A model generated the notes under the pieces. That model searched no databases, was not told the origin of the DNA, and saw only the letters and a program-made list of their open reading frames with translations. Below are positions 48,001 to 59,545 of a stretch of 64,000 nt of DNA, piece by piece. The stretch spans positions 242,778,187 to 242,842,186 of the forward strand of contig CM054058.1 in assembly GCA_028641055.1 (NCBI GenBank). Reading direction: 5' to 3'. Position numbers and translations under genes: made by a program. The stretch is from Alopecurus myosuroides (taxonomy: Eukaryota > Streptophyta > Magnoliopsida > Poales > Poaceae). The first letter of the stretch is position 1. Each line of letters starts with the position of its first letter.

Positions 48001-48309
48001 TCACAACCAGGCGGTCCCACGCGACACAGGGCCACACGCCAGCGACAGCGACGCAGCCTCGGCGACGCAGTCCAGCTCGAGGCTCAGCAACGCAGAAGAT
48101 AACTTTTGCCGGGTCAATATTTTCGTCCCGCATGCATGCTGGGCCACCCGTCACAGAGCCTGCCAAACAAACCAGGAAGTCAAACAAGAATGTAAAAACG
48201 CACGGATCGAACGGCTGCTAATCGAACGGATGAAGAATCGAACGGACATCGTTGTGCGCCCCTGAGGATGCCCTGGGTAGCCGAGTAGCACTCTAACATT
48301 TAAGAGAGA
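45036..48309. other. Helitron 5' region, non-coding, with direct repeats
   Basis: No gene recognised. It holds a diverged direct repeat at 46387-46427 and 46490-46531 (~103 bp apart). A second, longer one at about 47586-47696 and 47773-47878 (~187 bp apart) has the shared blocks ACGAACCCCACAA and CGACGCATG. The Rep gene promoter should lie just right of 45035. The minus-strand frames at 47.4-48.2 kb look like products of composition. Confidence 0.5.
48298..48309 (-). other. Helitron 5' terminus
   Basis: On the minus strand the element begins TCTCTCTTAAAT. TC is the canonical Helitron start. The two bases outside (AA) are either host or element. Confidence 0.6.
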
Positions 48310-48311
48310 AA

Positions 48312-49040
48312 TTGCTTTCCTTACCTTGTTGCTCTAATAATGATGCATCTACTTCCTCTAGCTCTTGTGTTGATACTAACCATGTAGAGGAAATCAAAGA
48401 GCTCAAGGCCCAAGTCACTTCATTGGAGAAAGACTTGGAGAAGTGTCATAAAGGGAAGTCCACACTTGATAATATGTTGAGTGTCCAAAAATCCCCCAAT
48501 GACAAGAGAGGACTTGGATTCATTTCCAATCACAAGAACAAGTCCAAGGTCGACAAGAAGAAGGGCCATGAACAAGTCAAGAATTTGGCGAATATTGTTT
48601 GCTTCAAGTGCAAGGTTGAAGGGCATCATGTTAGATCATGCCCTATGAAGAAGAAGAAACTTAGCGAGAAGCAACAAGGGAAGCGGCCACAAGTTCAACC
48701 TCAATCTCAACTTCAAGTTGAAGAAAGGCCTCTTCCTATGAAGACTCAAACTAATGCTTCTCAAGTTGAGAAATCAACTAAGAAGAATGGAAGGAGTCGT
48801 TGTTGCTACTTATGTCGTGAAAAGGGCCATCTTGCTTCTTCATGCACTAATGGTACATTATCCAACCCTATCATAATTGATGATGTGTATTCCATTCGGA
48901 AGGATGATGTGGGCAATGTGTTTGCCAAATATGTTGGTACTCAAAGTGGTTTCAAGAAAAGAACCATTTGGGTTGCCAAGCCTATTGTGACTAACCTCTT
49001 AGGACCCAACTTGGTTGGGGACCAACAAGTTCAAACTTGA
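48312..49040 (+). pseudogene. gag, C-terminal part with two zinc knuckles
   Basis: Continues the frame of 33333-34826. It shows a coiled-coil segment (EEIKELKAQVTSLEKDLEKC), then two CCHC knuckles, CFKCKVEGHHVRSC and CYLCREKGHLASSC, and ends with TGA at 49038-49040 without any protease. The stop marks a gag-only product, not a gag-pol fusion cut short. Confidence 0.85.
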
Positions 49041-52000
49041 TCAATAGGTGTTATCGGATGGCATTGGAGACTTGGCTATATCATGAAGAATTAAGGGATC
49101 TTCATCACGTATATTTTCCTTAAGCCAAGTCATTTGGATTATCACGTATCTATCTCATATTCCATGCTCCTTCTTGCGGTAACTTGTATTTATTACATTA
49201 TATATATACATTGAAAGTTGCTTGCCCCTTTGCATATATTGGTTTTATACCTTGCTTGTATTTTGTATATTTTGTGCTTACTACTTACTTATCCTTGAGT
49301 AATCTAGTATGTGTTTGTCGGTTCGCACAAAATGTATGTATGAGTTTGCTTTGAGCCTAATTGCATCTTGTGTGTATCTTATTTGGCTCTTTTGAGTGAT
49401 TAATGGACTATCCCATTTTGGGAGAGTAATATGCCTTTGGCACTTCACAATCCCAAAATGTGTGTACATGAGGAATACCACATAGTGTTGATATTTCAAT
49501 ATTATCTAGTCTCTATGTGGTATCACATACTCATGAGAAATTCAAATTCTAATGTCTATTAATTATCTCAAGTTGGTTTTTGTTTGCCTCTTGCTAAGAA
49601 GATACGGATTATCACATTATGGGGGAGTAATATGTTTGTGCATATTACAAGCCTAAAGAATGTGAACATTTAAGGTTTTGCCACGTAGAATTGATATTGT
49701 TAATTATCTTATTCCTATGTGGCATGTGTGCTCAAACAAGTTCCAATTTTCTTAAATGATTTTATTTGATCATCTTTTGGTATCTTATTCGTGAGAGAGT
49801 TTCTTGGTGCGGTTTTCCACAAATTAGCACTAGAATTTACCTTCTCGGGAACCGGTTGCTTCTTGATATATTAATCATTTCTTTGCATGATCATTCGACT
49901 ATTGAAGCCACCAAGAATCTCTATTTAAGTATGGTGTTTTCATTCCTATCTTTTACCACATACTTATGTTTTGTGAATATGATTGTGAACAAATATACCA
50001 CCGAGAAATATCTCCATACATAGCTTGTCTTTGACAAGTTATAATAATTTGTGGTAAGTTTATTGATCATATTTACTTTGTCCATTGCTCTAAAATTGCC
50101 TTGTTTCTTGCCAAGGATTTGTTTGGTTCAAACTCCTTTGTGTCTTCTTTACTCTACTCAAAATTTGTTTTATGCTTTATTGAGTTAGGAAAAGCAATGA
50201 TCCCATTCGTGTGCACTCTTATTCAAAGTCATACTTCTTTGTGTTACAGTTCTTGGGGAAGCTATCCTACATTGAGTAGAACACAATTCTTTAATTGGTA
50301 TTGCATCTTATTGCTTTTCTTGAGCTTGACTAGTGTTTGAACAATATATATGGAGAGTAATGATTCCATTGTGTGCATCTTGTATTCAAATGCAATATCA
50401 TAATTAATGCACTATTATTGGAAGAACTATCCTATATGTGTTTGAACACTTGTTGTCTTGAAATTGGTATTTTTATCCCAATGACTTGTCTCTTTGGAAG
50501 ACGAACATTTTTCGTCTTGGTACTTTGTGTGCCATCATGAAAAGTGTAGAGGGTTTGTTTATTAGTTGATGTTGTTTTTGTTATCTTCTCTATTTGATTT
50601 CCTAAATCATGTGTTGATTTGGGGTTTTGATATAACTTGGACACTTTGTTTGATTTTATCTCTTGTGAGTGCCTTCTTTGTTTTAATTGGTATTTTGTCC
50701 AATTTGTATCTTGTTTGGTTCTTGAAAGTTTTGTGCATATATATTTACTATGTATATTCTTTGACATGCTTACTTTCGTTGATCCAATATATAGGATAAA
50801 CTCCATCAAATCCTAAATGGATAAGATCGCATAAAATTCAAATTCATATTAATTTGCATATATTTATGTGGAGTTTGTCTTATGTATTGTAGTTGTTCTA
50901 ACTACTTTGGACCCAATAAGTTTGGGAACCATTTTGTACTTGATTTTTGTTTTTAGGTACAATGGAGATACATTGGTTGCTTGCTCCATTCATAAGGAAG
51001 GTGTCCTCACCATCATATCATAGGAGTCAAGCTACAATGTTTATCAAAATCGCATCCTCTTCATCAACAATGCCGTCTCGGTAACAAGTATCTATTCCAT
51101 GCATACATTTTTAGCTTTCAAATCTTGTGTAGGTTGCATCTTGACACGAATTCCATTTGTTGCATTTCATTTGGCTCTTGCAAATGTCTTATCAAAAACA
51201 TATTTATTGCAACTATGGGTAAGCCGGGATGATTACATATTAAGGGGATATTTATAATCAATTTCATGATTCACCAATCCCAAGTATACTAATCTAGTAA
51301 CTTCTACTTTAAGTCTCTCATATGCAATATTTATGAATTCTCAAAAACCATTTGAATCTTTTGTGATATGCGTTACCTTTCTCGAAGCATTCCAACTATC
51401 ACTTTTCCCTTGTGATATTTGTGATGCTTTGATGAGTTTATTGTTTGTCCATCTATATCCCCTTAAGATTAAACTAATCCTAGTGCTTTGCTTTCAAACA
51501 AAAATCTTATTGGTATATTTATGAACCTATCTTGGATATCATGTTCTTTACCCGTGTACCTATTTTTGTGTGTGCATATTTCTTTGTGGATATATATCTT
51601 TGTGATTGGTGTCCACTTAGAAACTTATACACACGAGAATAGTTACATCTTTAATTGATATTCTATTTCTTTAGTGACCATGTTTTATTGCTTTATATTA
51701 CTTGGTGGTTCCTAAAAGGCACAAGCTTTTCTTTTTCTTTTGGTATTCCTTTGGAATCTTATAAAGCTTGTGGACATATGTGTTTTTATCATTTGTTGGT
51801 TTGTGTGTATGGGAAAGACATGATATGCACTATGTGACTCATATATTTAAAGACTATGATGAAGCATTGCTCATCCTATTAGTCTCCTACAAATGTCCTT
51901 CCTTGTCATACTCATCTCTTTCGGTTGAGTAAATATTTACTTGTCGCTTCTTGATCTTAATTGCTCAACTCTTGTTTGTTTGCAAGTTGCTTTGCTACAT

Positions 52001-52583
52001 TTCCTATCTATTCTCTTGCTCTTGTTTGTGTTCAAAATTATCTAGAAGGGAGTGATGATTCCATGTTGTGCACATTATATAGTAATTCAAATCTAACATT
52101 GTGCATGTACCTTGGGGAGTTCCCTCTTGATTTTCTAGAACACTTGGTTGATCGTATCATAATATTGATTTTGGTCAATCGTTTTTTTTTTTGGATCCTT
52201 TGGTTGGTTGCTTCTTTATGAAAGTATCCTTCAATTTGACTTTGCTTGTAAATCTTTGGATCCTCAATATAGTTTGATCTCCCTCCATCTATTCCTAGTT
52301 GGATACATGCTCTTGATTTCACTCATATCATTAGGAATGCATACACTATGGGGGAGCTCTTATTATATTTGCCTTCTAATCTTTTTTCCCATCTTGGCAA
52401 TGGATGCCAATGGGGGAGAAGTTTAGAGGGTTTAAGGGAATTTGGTTCTATGCTTTAGTTTCGTTCTTAAGCATTTGCCTTCCATGCTATTGCATCCTTG
52501 CTCTTTGTTTTGCATGGTTGCTTAATTCATCATATAAACCCTCGTAAAAAGGGATTGTCATCAATTACCAAAATGGGGGAGAT
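49041..52583. other. Non-coding 3' internal region of the SIRE-type element
   Basis: T-rich and without pol. Diverged repeats of about 130 bp lie at 49401-49530 and 49603-49735 (GGGGGAGTAATATG core, then ATGTGGyAT). Related pieces containing a GTGATGATTCCAT-like core occur near 50190, 50352 and 52047. The polypurine tract AATGGGGGAGATT (52571-52583) abuts the 3' LTR. Confidence 0.65.
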
Positions 52584-55010
52584 TGAAAGTGCATGGTGCC
52601 CCATATGTGGTTTTGGTAATTACTGACAATCCCTATGGACTAATGTTTGCATTGAGTTATCCTTGTAGTTCTTGTTCATAGGAAATAATGGAGTTCATTT
52701 GTTGAACTCTATTAGCTTCCTTGATGGCCATTGTTATATTCAAGGATTTATATGAAGAATGGTCATGGTTTGAGTTGAGGTTATTGCTAGTGTGTCTTGA
52801 AGAAAAGTATTATGTTATCCTTCATGGTTATCTTCAAGACATCATCATTTGAAGTGAGAAGAAAAGATACAAGGTTGATCAAGCTAGTGATCAACACACA
52901 AAGCTACACGATGTACCAAGTGGGATTGTGTATCTCATGGTATGGTAAGAAATTGTCAATATAGCTTTGTGATCTAACCCATATATGTGTGTGTGGCATC
53001 TCTATGTGTGGTTAGGTATCTTTCCATGGGCATGAACAAAAAGGTAGATTTCATATAGCCCATGGTCTATGTCATCGTCGAGCGATGTTCGTCACCTAGC
53101 TTGACGTGGAAGCTCAAGTGAAGAATCTAGAAGAAATCCTATGCTTGAACCTTTCCATCCATATGGAGATTATGGTCAAGTGAAGATGTTCATGTGATAA
53201 GCTCTCTCATATTAGCTTATGGGGGAGCAATTCACAATCTTCACGAAGCGAAGCGCAATCAAGAAAGGTGGTCCAACTTGAGGTGATTAAGATCGCCATC
53301 ATCTAGCTCAATTGGATTGCGCAAGGCAAAGGTATGACTTATATAGGGTTTCTATTTTACCGGTCTCATTATGCTAGTTGGGAGACCGGATTATAGGATA
53401 GATAACCGTACTATCAAGAGGGGCTCTTGAATGCATATCTTGATCGTATCTATCGTAGAGAGCTCAAACCTTTGCATACTTGGCATCATCCTTCTTGGTT
53501 CTTATTTGGGTTTTCTACATGTAAGGTTTTAGAGCTTTTCATGTTCTTCATGTCAAGCTCAAGTTCATCAAAAATGGATTTCGTATGAAAAACTTATCGC
53601 ATTTTTGTTGTTGGAGGTTTCTACCGGTTGTCCTTTATTGATAGGCCAAACCTTTCATCATTTGGTTTTATATTCCCATTTGGACTATGATGTTTCTCTG
53701 CATATTCTTGTAGTGCTCGTCGTTGCGATTTCAACGAGCCCAAGAACATCGAAAACGGAGTCCGGATGCAAAAGTTATGACCGTTTTCATATAGGGTGTT
53801 CTGCAGTTTTTTCCACCAGCGGAGGCTCCGGTGGTAGCTCCGCCGGAAACCCCTTCGGTTTGAAAGTGGCGGAGGTTCCGGTGAAACCACCGGAGGCTCC
53901 GGTGGTTGGGGCATTTTTTCAGCCATTTTGATGTCCTAACTCATCCGGGGGGCGGAGGTTCCGGTGGTTTCACCGGAGGTTCCGCCCCTGCGCGAATTTT
54001 CCTCCAACGGTTGGATATTTGGGTGACCTATTTAAGGGGCCTTCTTCCCCAATGGTTCCCCAACCTTTTGGGCAAGTTTGACCTCCATTGTTGACCTCCA
54101 AAAGCTTGCTCTCTCTCAATCCCTCCAATGATTCTTGCTTCCACTTGAGGGAAAAGAGAGAGGAGATCTAGATCTACCACTTCACCAATCAATCCCACCT
54201 CTTTGTGAGGGGAATCTATTGGATCTAGATCTAGGGATTCATTTGTTGTTTTCCTTGTTCTTCCTCCTTCCTCCCTCCATAGCATTAGTTGCTTTGGTGG
54301 GATTTGGGAGAGAAGTTCTTGACCACTTTGTGTGTTCTTGCCATTGCATTAGGTGCATCGGTTTGAGTTCCCCACGAGATTCGTGAAAGAGAAGTTCGTG
54401 AGCTTGTTACTCTTGGGTGCTTGGTCACCGGAGAGATTGTTCCTCTTGGGTGTATTGAGCACCCTAGACGGTTAGTGCTTGGGGCTTCCACCTTGTTGCA
54501 AGAAGCTTCGTTGAGAGCCTCCAATTGAGTTGTGGAGATAGCCTCAACCTCGTGTAAGGTTTGGTCAACGCCTTCAAGTCGACCTCATAGTGGAAACGAG
54601 CATCTCCCTCACCGGAGAAGCTCAAGGAGAATAAGGTGTGCACATCCGTGCTATTGAGGAGCGCCTAGGTGGCTCCCCACCTCTCCAACGAAGACGTACT
54701 TCCCTTGGGAAGGAACTTCGGTAATCACACCGGTGTCTCCTTGTGCTTCGGTTATCTCTATACTCTAGCTCGTTACTTATGCATTTACCTTTGTGATATC
54801 CATCGTGCTTGAAGTCATCTATCTTGCTATCTCATAGTTGTATATCATGCCTAGCATAAGTTGTTGGTGCACATAGGTAAACCTAGCTTGCATAGGTTTT
54901 GTGCTTGATAAATTAAACGCTAGTTTTATTCCGCATTTACTCAAGCCTAAACCGTAATTATTTTAAAGCGCCTATTCACCCCCCCTCTAGGCGGCATCCT
55001 TCTACTTTCA
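52584..55010 (+). repeat. 3' LTR of the SIRE-type element
   Basis: 2427 bp copy of 30853-33280, followed by CAAAC at 55011-55015. Confidence 0.95.
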
Positions 55011-55015
55011 CAAAC

Positions 55016-55490
55016 GGAGGCGATCAGGCAGACGCGTCAGCCGGCGTCGGAGCAGGCGGCGAGCTCGGCGCAGCATCCTCCAGGTCGATGACGGCGTCCG
55101 AGCAGGCGACGGGCTCGGCATCCTCCAGGTCGATGACGGCGTCCGAGCAGGCGACGGGCTCGGCATCCTCCAGGCGACCGGCGTAGGTGGCTCGTCCGGC
55201 GCGGTCTCCTCCTCCTCGTCCTCCAGCTCGTCTTCCTCGGCGGCGGCCTGCTCCTCCGCCTGCAGCTGCGCCATCAGCTGCCTCTGCCGTTGTGTTGCCT
55301 CCCTCCCCCGACGCTTCATGTTGGCCGTTTCCAGGCGCGACCTCTCGGCGATCCACTCCTTGTTCGACATGCCGGGCGGCCGCTCCTTCGGCGCCCTCGG
55401 TTTGCGCGGTTTCTTGGCCGGCTCGGAGGCCGCGGGAATGGATACGGCGGTGGCGGCGGCGCGGGGACCTGTAAATCGGGCGGGAGCCAT
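55016..55490 (-). pseudogene. Harbinger-type Myb-like ORF, N-terminal part
   Basis: ATG at 55488-55490 starts a basic protein with the block KPRKPRAPKERPPGMSNKEW, followed by an Arg/Gln-rich helix and an acidic run. I recognise this opening from the non-transposase ORF of grass PIF/Harbinger-type elements. The frame runs into the SIRE-type LTR. The remaining part left of 30852 has no Myb domain, so it was already truncated. An upstream in-frame extension to 55760 is GC-rich and probably not coding. Confidence 0.5.
55073..55162. repeat. 45 bp tandem repeat inside the Harbinger-type ORF
   Basis: Two identical 45 bp units (55073-55117, 55118-55162) plus the start of a third. They duplicate 15 codons without shifting the frame. 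Confidence 0.9.
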
Positions 55491-55815
55491 AGCGTCTAGA
55501 TCTCGGGGGCGGGTGGAAATGGCGGGAATGGACCGGGGGAAGAGGTAGTTGTGGAGGGAAAGTGGAGGGAAGCGTCGAAAAAAGGGAGGGAAATCGTCTT
55601 CCGTCGCCGACAGGCGTGGCCCACGCGCGCATTTCGCCCCCCAAGCCGAACCCAGCACGCTGGGTTCGGCCTGGGTTCGGCGGCGCCAAACGGCGCGAAA
55701 AACGGCGGAAAGCGGCGCTAAATCGGTTCCTGGGGGGCGACTGGTGCGAAACGGCGCCAAACGGCGCGAAAAACGCCTCTTGGGGGGGCTCTGGGGGGGA
55801 CGACTGGAGATGCCC

Positions 55816-56774
55816 TTAGTTATAGGGGAAATACTAATTATGTCTAGGTACGAGTATTTTGTCTATCTTTTTTAGATAAAGAATGTAGATTAATATCGTG
55901 GAGATACAAATTACACCGAGCCTCTGCAACAACGCAATATATTGGACTTCACGTATGCCGTCGTCCCCTCTTACATGCCGCTGCTCCAAGTCATGAAACA
56001 CCAAGCCAATTTCTCATCGCCAGAAAGATTCGAACCACTATTGTCAGTTCTCAGATCTTGTTTTCCATGTCATTCGCCGCCCTCTCCACCTTGCTGCACC
56101 GCCGGAGGCCCTCGGGCGCCGACTAGCACGGCCACGCCCTGCACGGCACAGGAGCGTCGCGCTGGCCTCACGCGCTCCGAAGAGTTGGCACGGACGCCCT
56201 AGCGCCCACCCCGAGTCACCGGGGCCTTCCTTCCCCAAGCCGCCTTGGCGGATGGGGCGCCGCCACCGCGGCACGAGACCGGCGGCAGCGGCGGCGGACG
56301 GCGGCCAGGACGTGGTTCTGCTGGATTGAAAGATTGGCCCCCGGTGCCGCGCTAGGGAGCGACACGGACTGGCGTTGATCTCATTTTTGTCTATCTTTGT
56401 GACACTTAATTTGAGACCGAGGTGGTATTATAATAATATGGACGAATGATTATTCGTATCCGCCCTGATACATGAGATTTTTTTCTTTACTTCTAATAAA
56501 ATGTACCATATACCTACTTTTGAGGAGAGGAGGCATCGCTCCCTAGGATCCATCTGAGTTTGGAGCCACAAGGTTGACCCTTGAATGTACTAGTTCAATT
56601 GGAGTAAACGCTATTTTGTAATGCCCCCGAAGAGATAGCTGCCTTCTATCTGCATGCTAGATATTTCCTTTTTTTAATCTTCATAGGTAGACATATAGGT
56701 GCATGTATGCCTTTTTTTTTTGAACATTAGGTGCGTGTATGCCTGGTTTGGATTTTTATGTTGTTTTAGACCTG
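55816..56774. other. Unclassified spacer
   Basis: AT-rich at both ends with a GC-rich island at 56070-56350. No gene or element recognised. Confidence 0.4.
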
Positions 56775-57410
56775 AGCCAGCTGCCACAACCTATTAGTAG
56801 ATCACAAAGGGACAGGGATGGACGCGGCAGGCAGGAAAAAAAGACAAAGAACGATGGAAGAGAATCTTGTCAGCCTCCATTCCGCCGATTACCTAGGCGG
56901 GAGGTGTTTCCGCCAGCTGATGTGGCACGAGGCATCCTCCCGCCAGCCTGCTGCCTAGGCCCACCACATTCCGCCAGGTACGTTGGCTCGAAGTTCGTTC
57001 CGCCTGTCACCTCGGCGGGATGTCCGCTCCGCCTTTGCCATTGGCGGAAAGAGCCACGCGTCGGCTGGCTAGCTTTCCGCCAGAAGCACTGATTGGAATT
57101 ATGATCGATTGGTTGAAGGAATTACAACATCTTCAGTTTCGGGTGAGCGCTTAGGCCAAGCCACAATTACCAAGTTAGGATTGGATTTGCCAACTTGAAT
57201 TCCGTTGATCTTTAGAGTAGATCTTTCTCTTTCCCTTTCTCGAGTCTCAGTTGAGGGAACTAGCCTGTAAGAGAGCAGCAGCAGAGCCAGGAAACCTAAA
57301 CTCATAGGCAAGCTTGGCATTTTCGTTCACGGAGGGGCATTTCTGGCGATTCGACTGGACAAAGGGGTATATTTGTAATAAAATCCCAGATTCGTCGCAA
57401 AAATACCGAA
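56775..57410 (+). repeat. Right copy of the inverted repeat pair
   Basis: Aligns with the complement of 30010-30385, except for an extra block at about 57091-57305. It ends 145 bases before the ATG of the nucleotidylyltransferase-like gene, so it probably forms part of that gene's promoter region. Confidence 0.8.
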
Positions 57411-57555
57411 AAGACTGTCCCGACGAGCAACAACGCGCAATTCTATTCTACCGGTTACCGGCGGCTTTACCGTGCGCTGCGCACAGCCAGGCGCCAGCGT
57501 CCAGCGGAACCGGACGAGTTGCCCCCGTCGTCCGGGAGAACAAGACGGAATCGTG

Positions 57556-59545
57556 ATGGAAACTTGGGTCCGCGCCGTCGTGGAGGCCATCCACTCGTCC
57601 CGCGCCCAAGCCGTCATCTACATCGCCGGCGGGGCCTCCCAGGTACCGGCCACCACCTCCCACCCCCTTCTTCCGCTCCCTCCCCCGTGGCATCTCTGCT
57701 GTAATTTTGACACCTCGACTGCCGCAGGCGCTCGGTTGGCTCCTCTCCGTGCCCGGCGCGTCCGGCAGCGTCCTCGAGGTCGTGGTGCCCTACTCCAGGA
57801 CCTCTATGGTCCAGCTACTCGGCAAGGTAAAGCACACCAGCATCCGAATCAACGAATTCCTCTGCTCGGGTACTCGCAGATTCGTTCTGTCTGGACTCTG
57901 GAGCCATCTCGTTATTACTCGCTAGACACTCATCGGACTGACCATGCTTTGATGTTCAGTTACCATTGCAATTTACGAGCAAGCAGGCCGCAGAGGACAT
58001 GGCGCTGGCCGCGTTCAACCGTGCCCTCAAGCTTTCTGGACCAGGTCTGTTGGTCCCTTCTCTAACCTTGGATCATTCTGTACATGAGCATACAGTCTGC
58101 ATCTAATATTATCTTTGGTATCTTAAATTTTTAAGTAATTGGGCGAGAATACTGACAGGTCTACAAGTAATGGGCGTTGGCTTTACCGGGTCACTCGCTA
58201 GCTCACACCCGAAAAAGGGTGACCACAGGTATATATCTCTCACTCCCCTTACATCTTAACTAACTAAAAATAGTTCGAGGAAAAGGGAACTACCAAAGAT
58301 TTTCAGTTATTCCTTGAGTGATCTTACCTCATGGTAGTGTTTACAGTACCTAAACCAAAACTTGTCAGTTATTGGAGTTAATTAAGTGATAACAAGTCTA
58401 AAACATTAAATCTTATATCAAATTGGGGCAGTGATTATACAAGCTAGAATGTCGACATAGCATGTGATATTATCATACATAAGCTAACCTCTTATTGAGA
58501 TGAATGCACCACTTCCTTCCATAAGATTTAGTGTGCCTATGAAATTTAGAGCTTTGCTGCTCTAGCTTCTAAGGCATATGAACCTGTAGTCCTGTACGCA
58601 TTAAACTTCCAGCTTTCGGGCTGGACCTGTTCCCTTCTTTGTGATAATAACATCTATATGTTTGTTGAGCCTATTGTTTATGGTGCTTTATATAATATTT
58701 GGAACACGTTCAAATAGGTTCTATGTGTCAACGCGAACACAAAATTGCCTCAGGACATCACATGTAACATTGTCTAAGGTACCACCAATACTCTTTATTC
58801 TTAACGAAATATTTCTCTGGCACTCAATGTCATGAGTATGCTGTGGTTCTGCGCAATTTTCGCATCCTGGCGAATTTTACTGCACAGTGCATTAAATTTT
58901 AGAGCCTTTTTATGTAGGGCTTACAGAGCAGAGAGGAAGAGGACAAGGTTTCAAGCTGTTTTGTGCTTAAGGTTTGTTATATATAGTTCTCACTGGTACA
59001 TCAGTTGAGTTAGGCATCATAATTAGGGATTAACAACCAATCTTGTTATATATAGTTCTCACTGGTACATCAGTTGAGTTAGGCATCATAATTAGAGATT
59101 AACAATCAATCCTGAGCGAGTGATCATTATGTAAAGACTAATGGTACATTTTGTTAAATGACATTCCCAGTTCGCTCTCCCTTATAGAAATTTACTGTAA
59201 TGCAGGCAATTGCAGATGCATGTAGAGTTTCTGCAACCATTCAGGCAGACATTCAAGAACCTGAAGTTCCAAAAGAAAGTGTGGAACAGTTTGATGAAGA
59301 CCAAGAGCTCCAGCAAGTTATTGATGGTCAAGTCTGCATGAAAGTATACCACTTTGCTGGTACATTCCGGCGCTTGAAGTCGCTATTTTTTTCATGCCAG
59401 AATTATTTCATTTTCATTCTTAAATCATGTAGTTACCTGTCAATGTAGATCCAATGGGAAAGAATTTCGACAGGAAACTAATTCTACCTGGTTCATTCAA
59501 CCCCTTGCATGATGGCCATCTTAGGTTGTTAGAAGTTGCATCAAG
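57556..59545 (+). CDS. Nucleotidylyltransferase-like protein with CinA-like N-terminus, first eight exons
   Basis: Exons 57556-57642, 57728-57826, 57960-58044, 58159-58228, 58718-58778, 58918-58971, 59206-59359 and 59449-59545 join at AG/GT sites with consistent phases and no stop. The N-terminal part (AQAVIYIAGGASQALGWLLSVPGASG) is CinA-like. GVGFTGSLAS and GDHRFYVSTRTQ follow. The eighth exon holds the nucleotidylyltransferase motif GSFNPLHDGHLRLLE. The layout matches the plant nucleotidylyltransferase superfamily protein I know as Arabidopsis At2g01220; substrate unknown. The remaining catalytic exons must lie beyond the LINE, right of the window. This is the only host gene here that looks functional. 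Confidence 0.85.
58974..59111. repeat. 69 bp tandem duplication in an intron
   Basis: Units 58974-59042 and 59043-59111 differ at about three bases. They lie in the intron between the sixth and seventh exons of the nucleotidylyltransferase-like gene, three bases after the splice donor. Confidence 0.9.

Larger units (their letters stand above)
34827..48309 (-). mobile_element. Autonomous-type Helitron, 13.5 kb
   Basis: Oriented on the minus strand. The 3' end reads CTAG, preceded by a hairpin; the 5' end starts TCTCTCTTAAATG. It sits between an A and a T of the host gag. It carries a Rep/helicase gene without visible defects and an RPA1-like gene. The rest is non-coding. The left end is exact. 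The right end is uncertain by 2-3 bases, because AA (48310-48311) lies between the canonical TC start and the gag codon TTG. Confidence 0.88.
30853..55010 (+). mobile_element. 24 kb SIRE/Maximus-type LTR retrotransposon with gag but no pol
   Basis: LTRs of 2428 and 2427 bp start TGAAAGTGC and end CTACTTTCA. TGGTATCAGAGCC (methionine tRNA primer site) and a polypurine tract (AATGGGGGAGATT) follow the SIRE pattern. Inside are a copia-type gag, split by a Helitron, and 3.5 kb of non-coding DNA. No protease, integrase or reverse transcriptase is visible, so it is a gag-only, non-autonomous element like those called TR-GAG. I count about seven LTR substitutions and one C-run indel, so the insertion is recent. 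Confidence 0.9.
30562..55815 (-). mobile_element. Small Harbinger-like DNA transposon, split by the SIRE-type element
   Basis: The ends carry a 16 bp inverted repeat, GGGCATCTCCAGTCGT, at 30562-30577 and its complement at 55800-55815. Taking out the LTR element (30853-55010) and one target copy leaves about 1.1 kb. It holds a single minus-strand frame of the type carried by grass PIF/Harbinger elements. I see no convincing 3 bp target duplication (TTT on the left, TTA on the right). No transposase, so non-autonomous. Confidence 0.6.

Noticed and set aside
47362..48187. Overlapping minus-strand frames of 100-208 codons at the Helitron right end
   Set aside because: Cysteine/arginine-rich readings of a GC-rich repeated region, with no motif, consistent start or splice pattern.
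49401..49735. CRISPR-like or satellite array in the T-rich region
   Set aside because: Only two well-matched, diverged units with irregular spacing; this is plant nuclear DNA inside a retrotransposon.
55016..55760. Full 250-codon minus-strand frame as a host gene
   Set aside because: The part upstream of 55490 is low-complexity GC-rich DNA within the transposon end, and the 3' part is cut by the LTR element.
30010..57410. A giant 27 kb transposon bounded by the inverted repeats
   Set aside because: The interior is explained by later nested insertions with their own target duplications. At most the original unit was a few kilobases.
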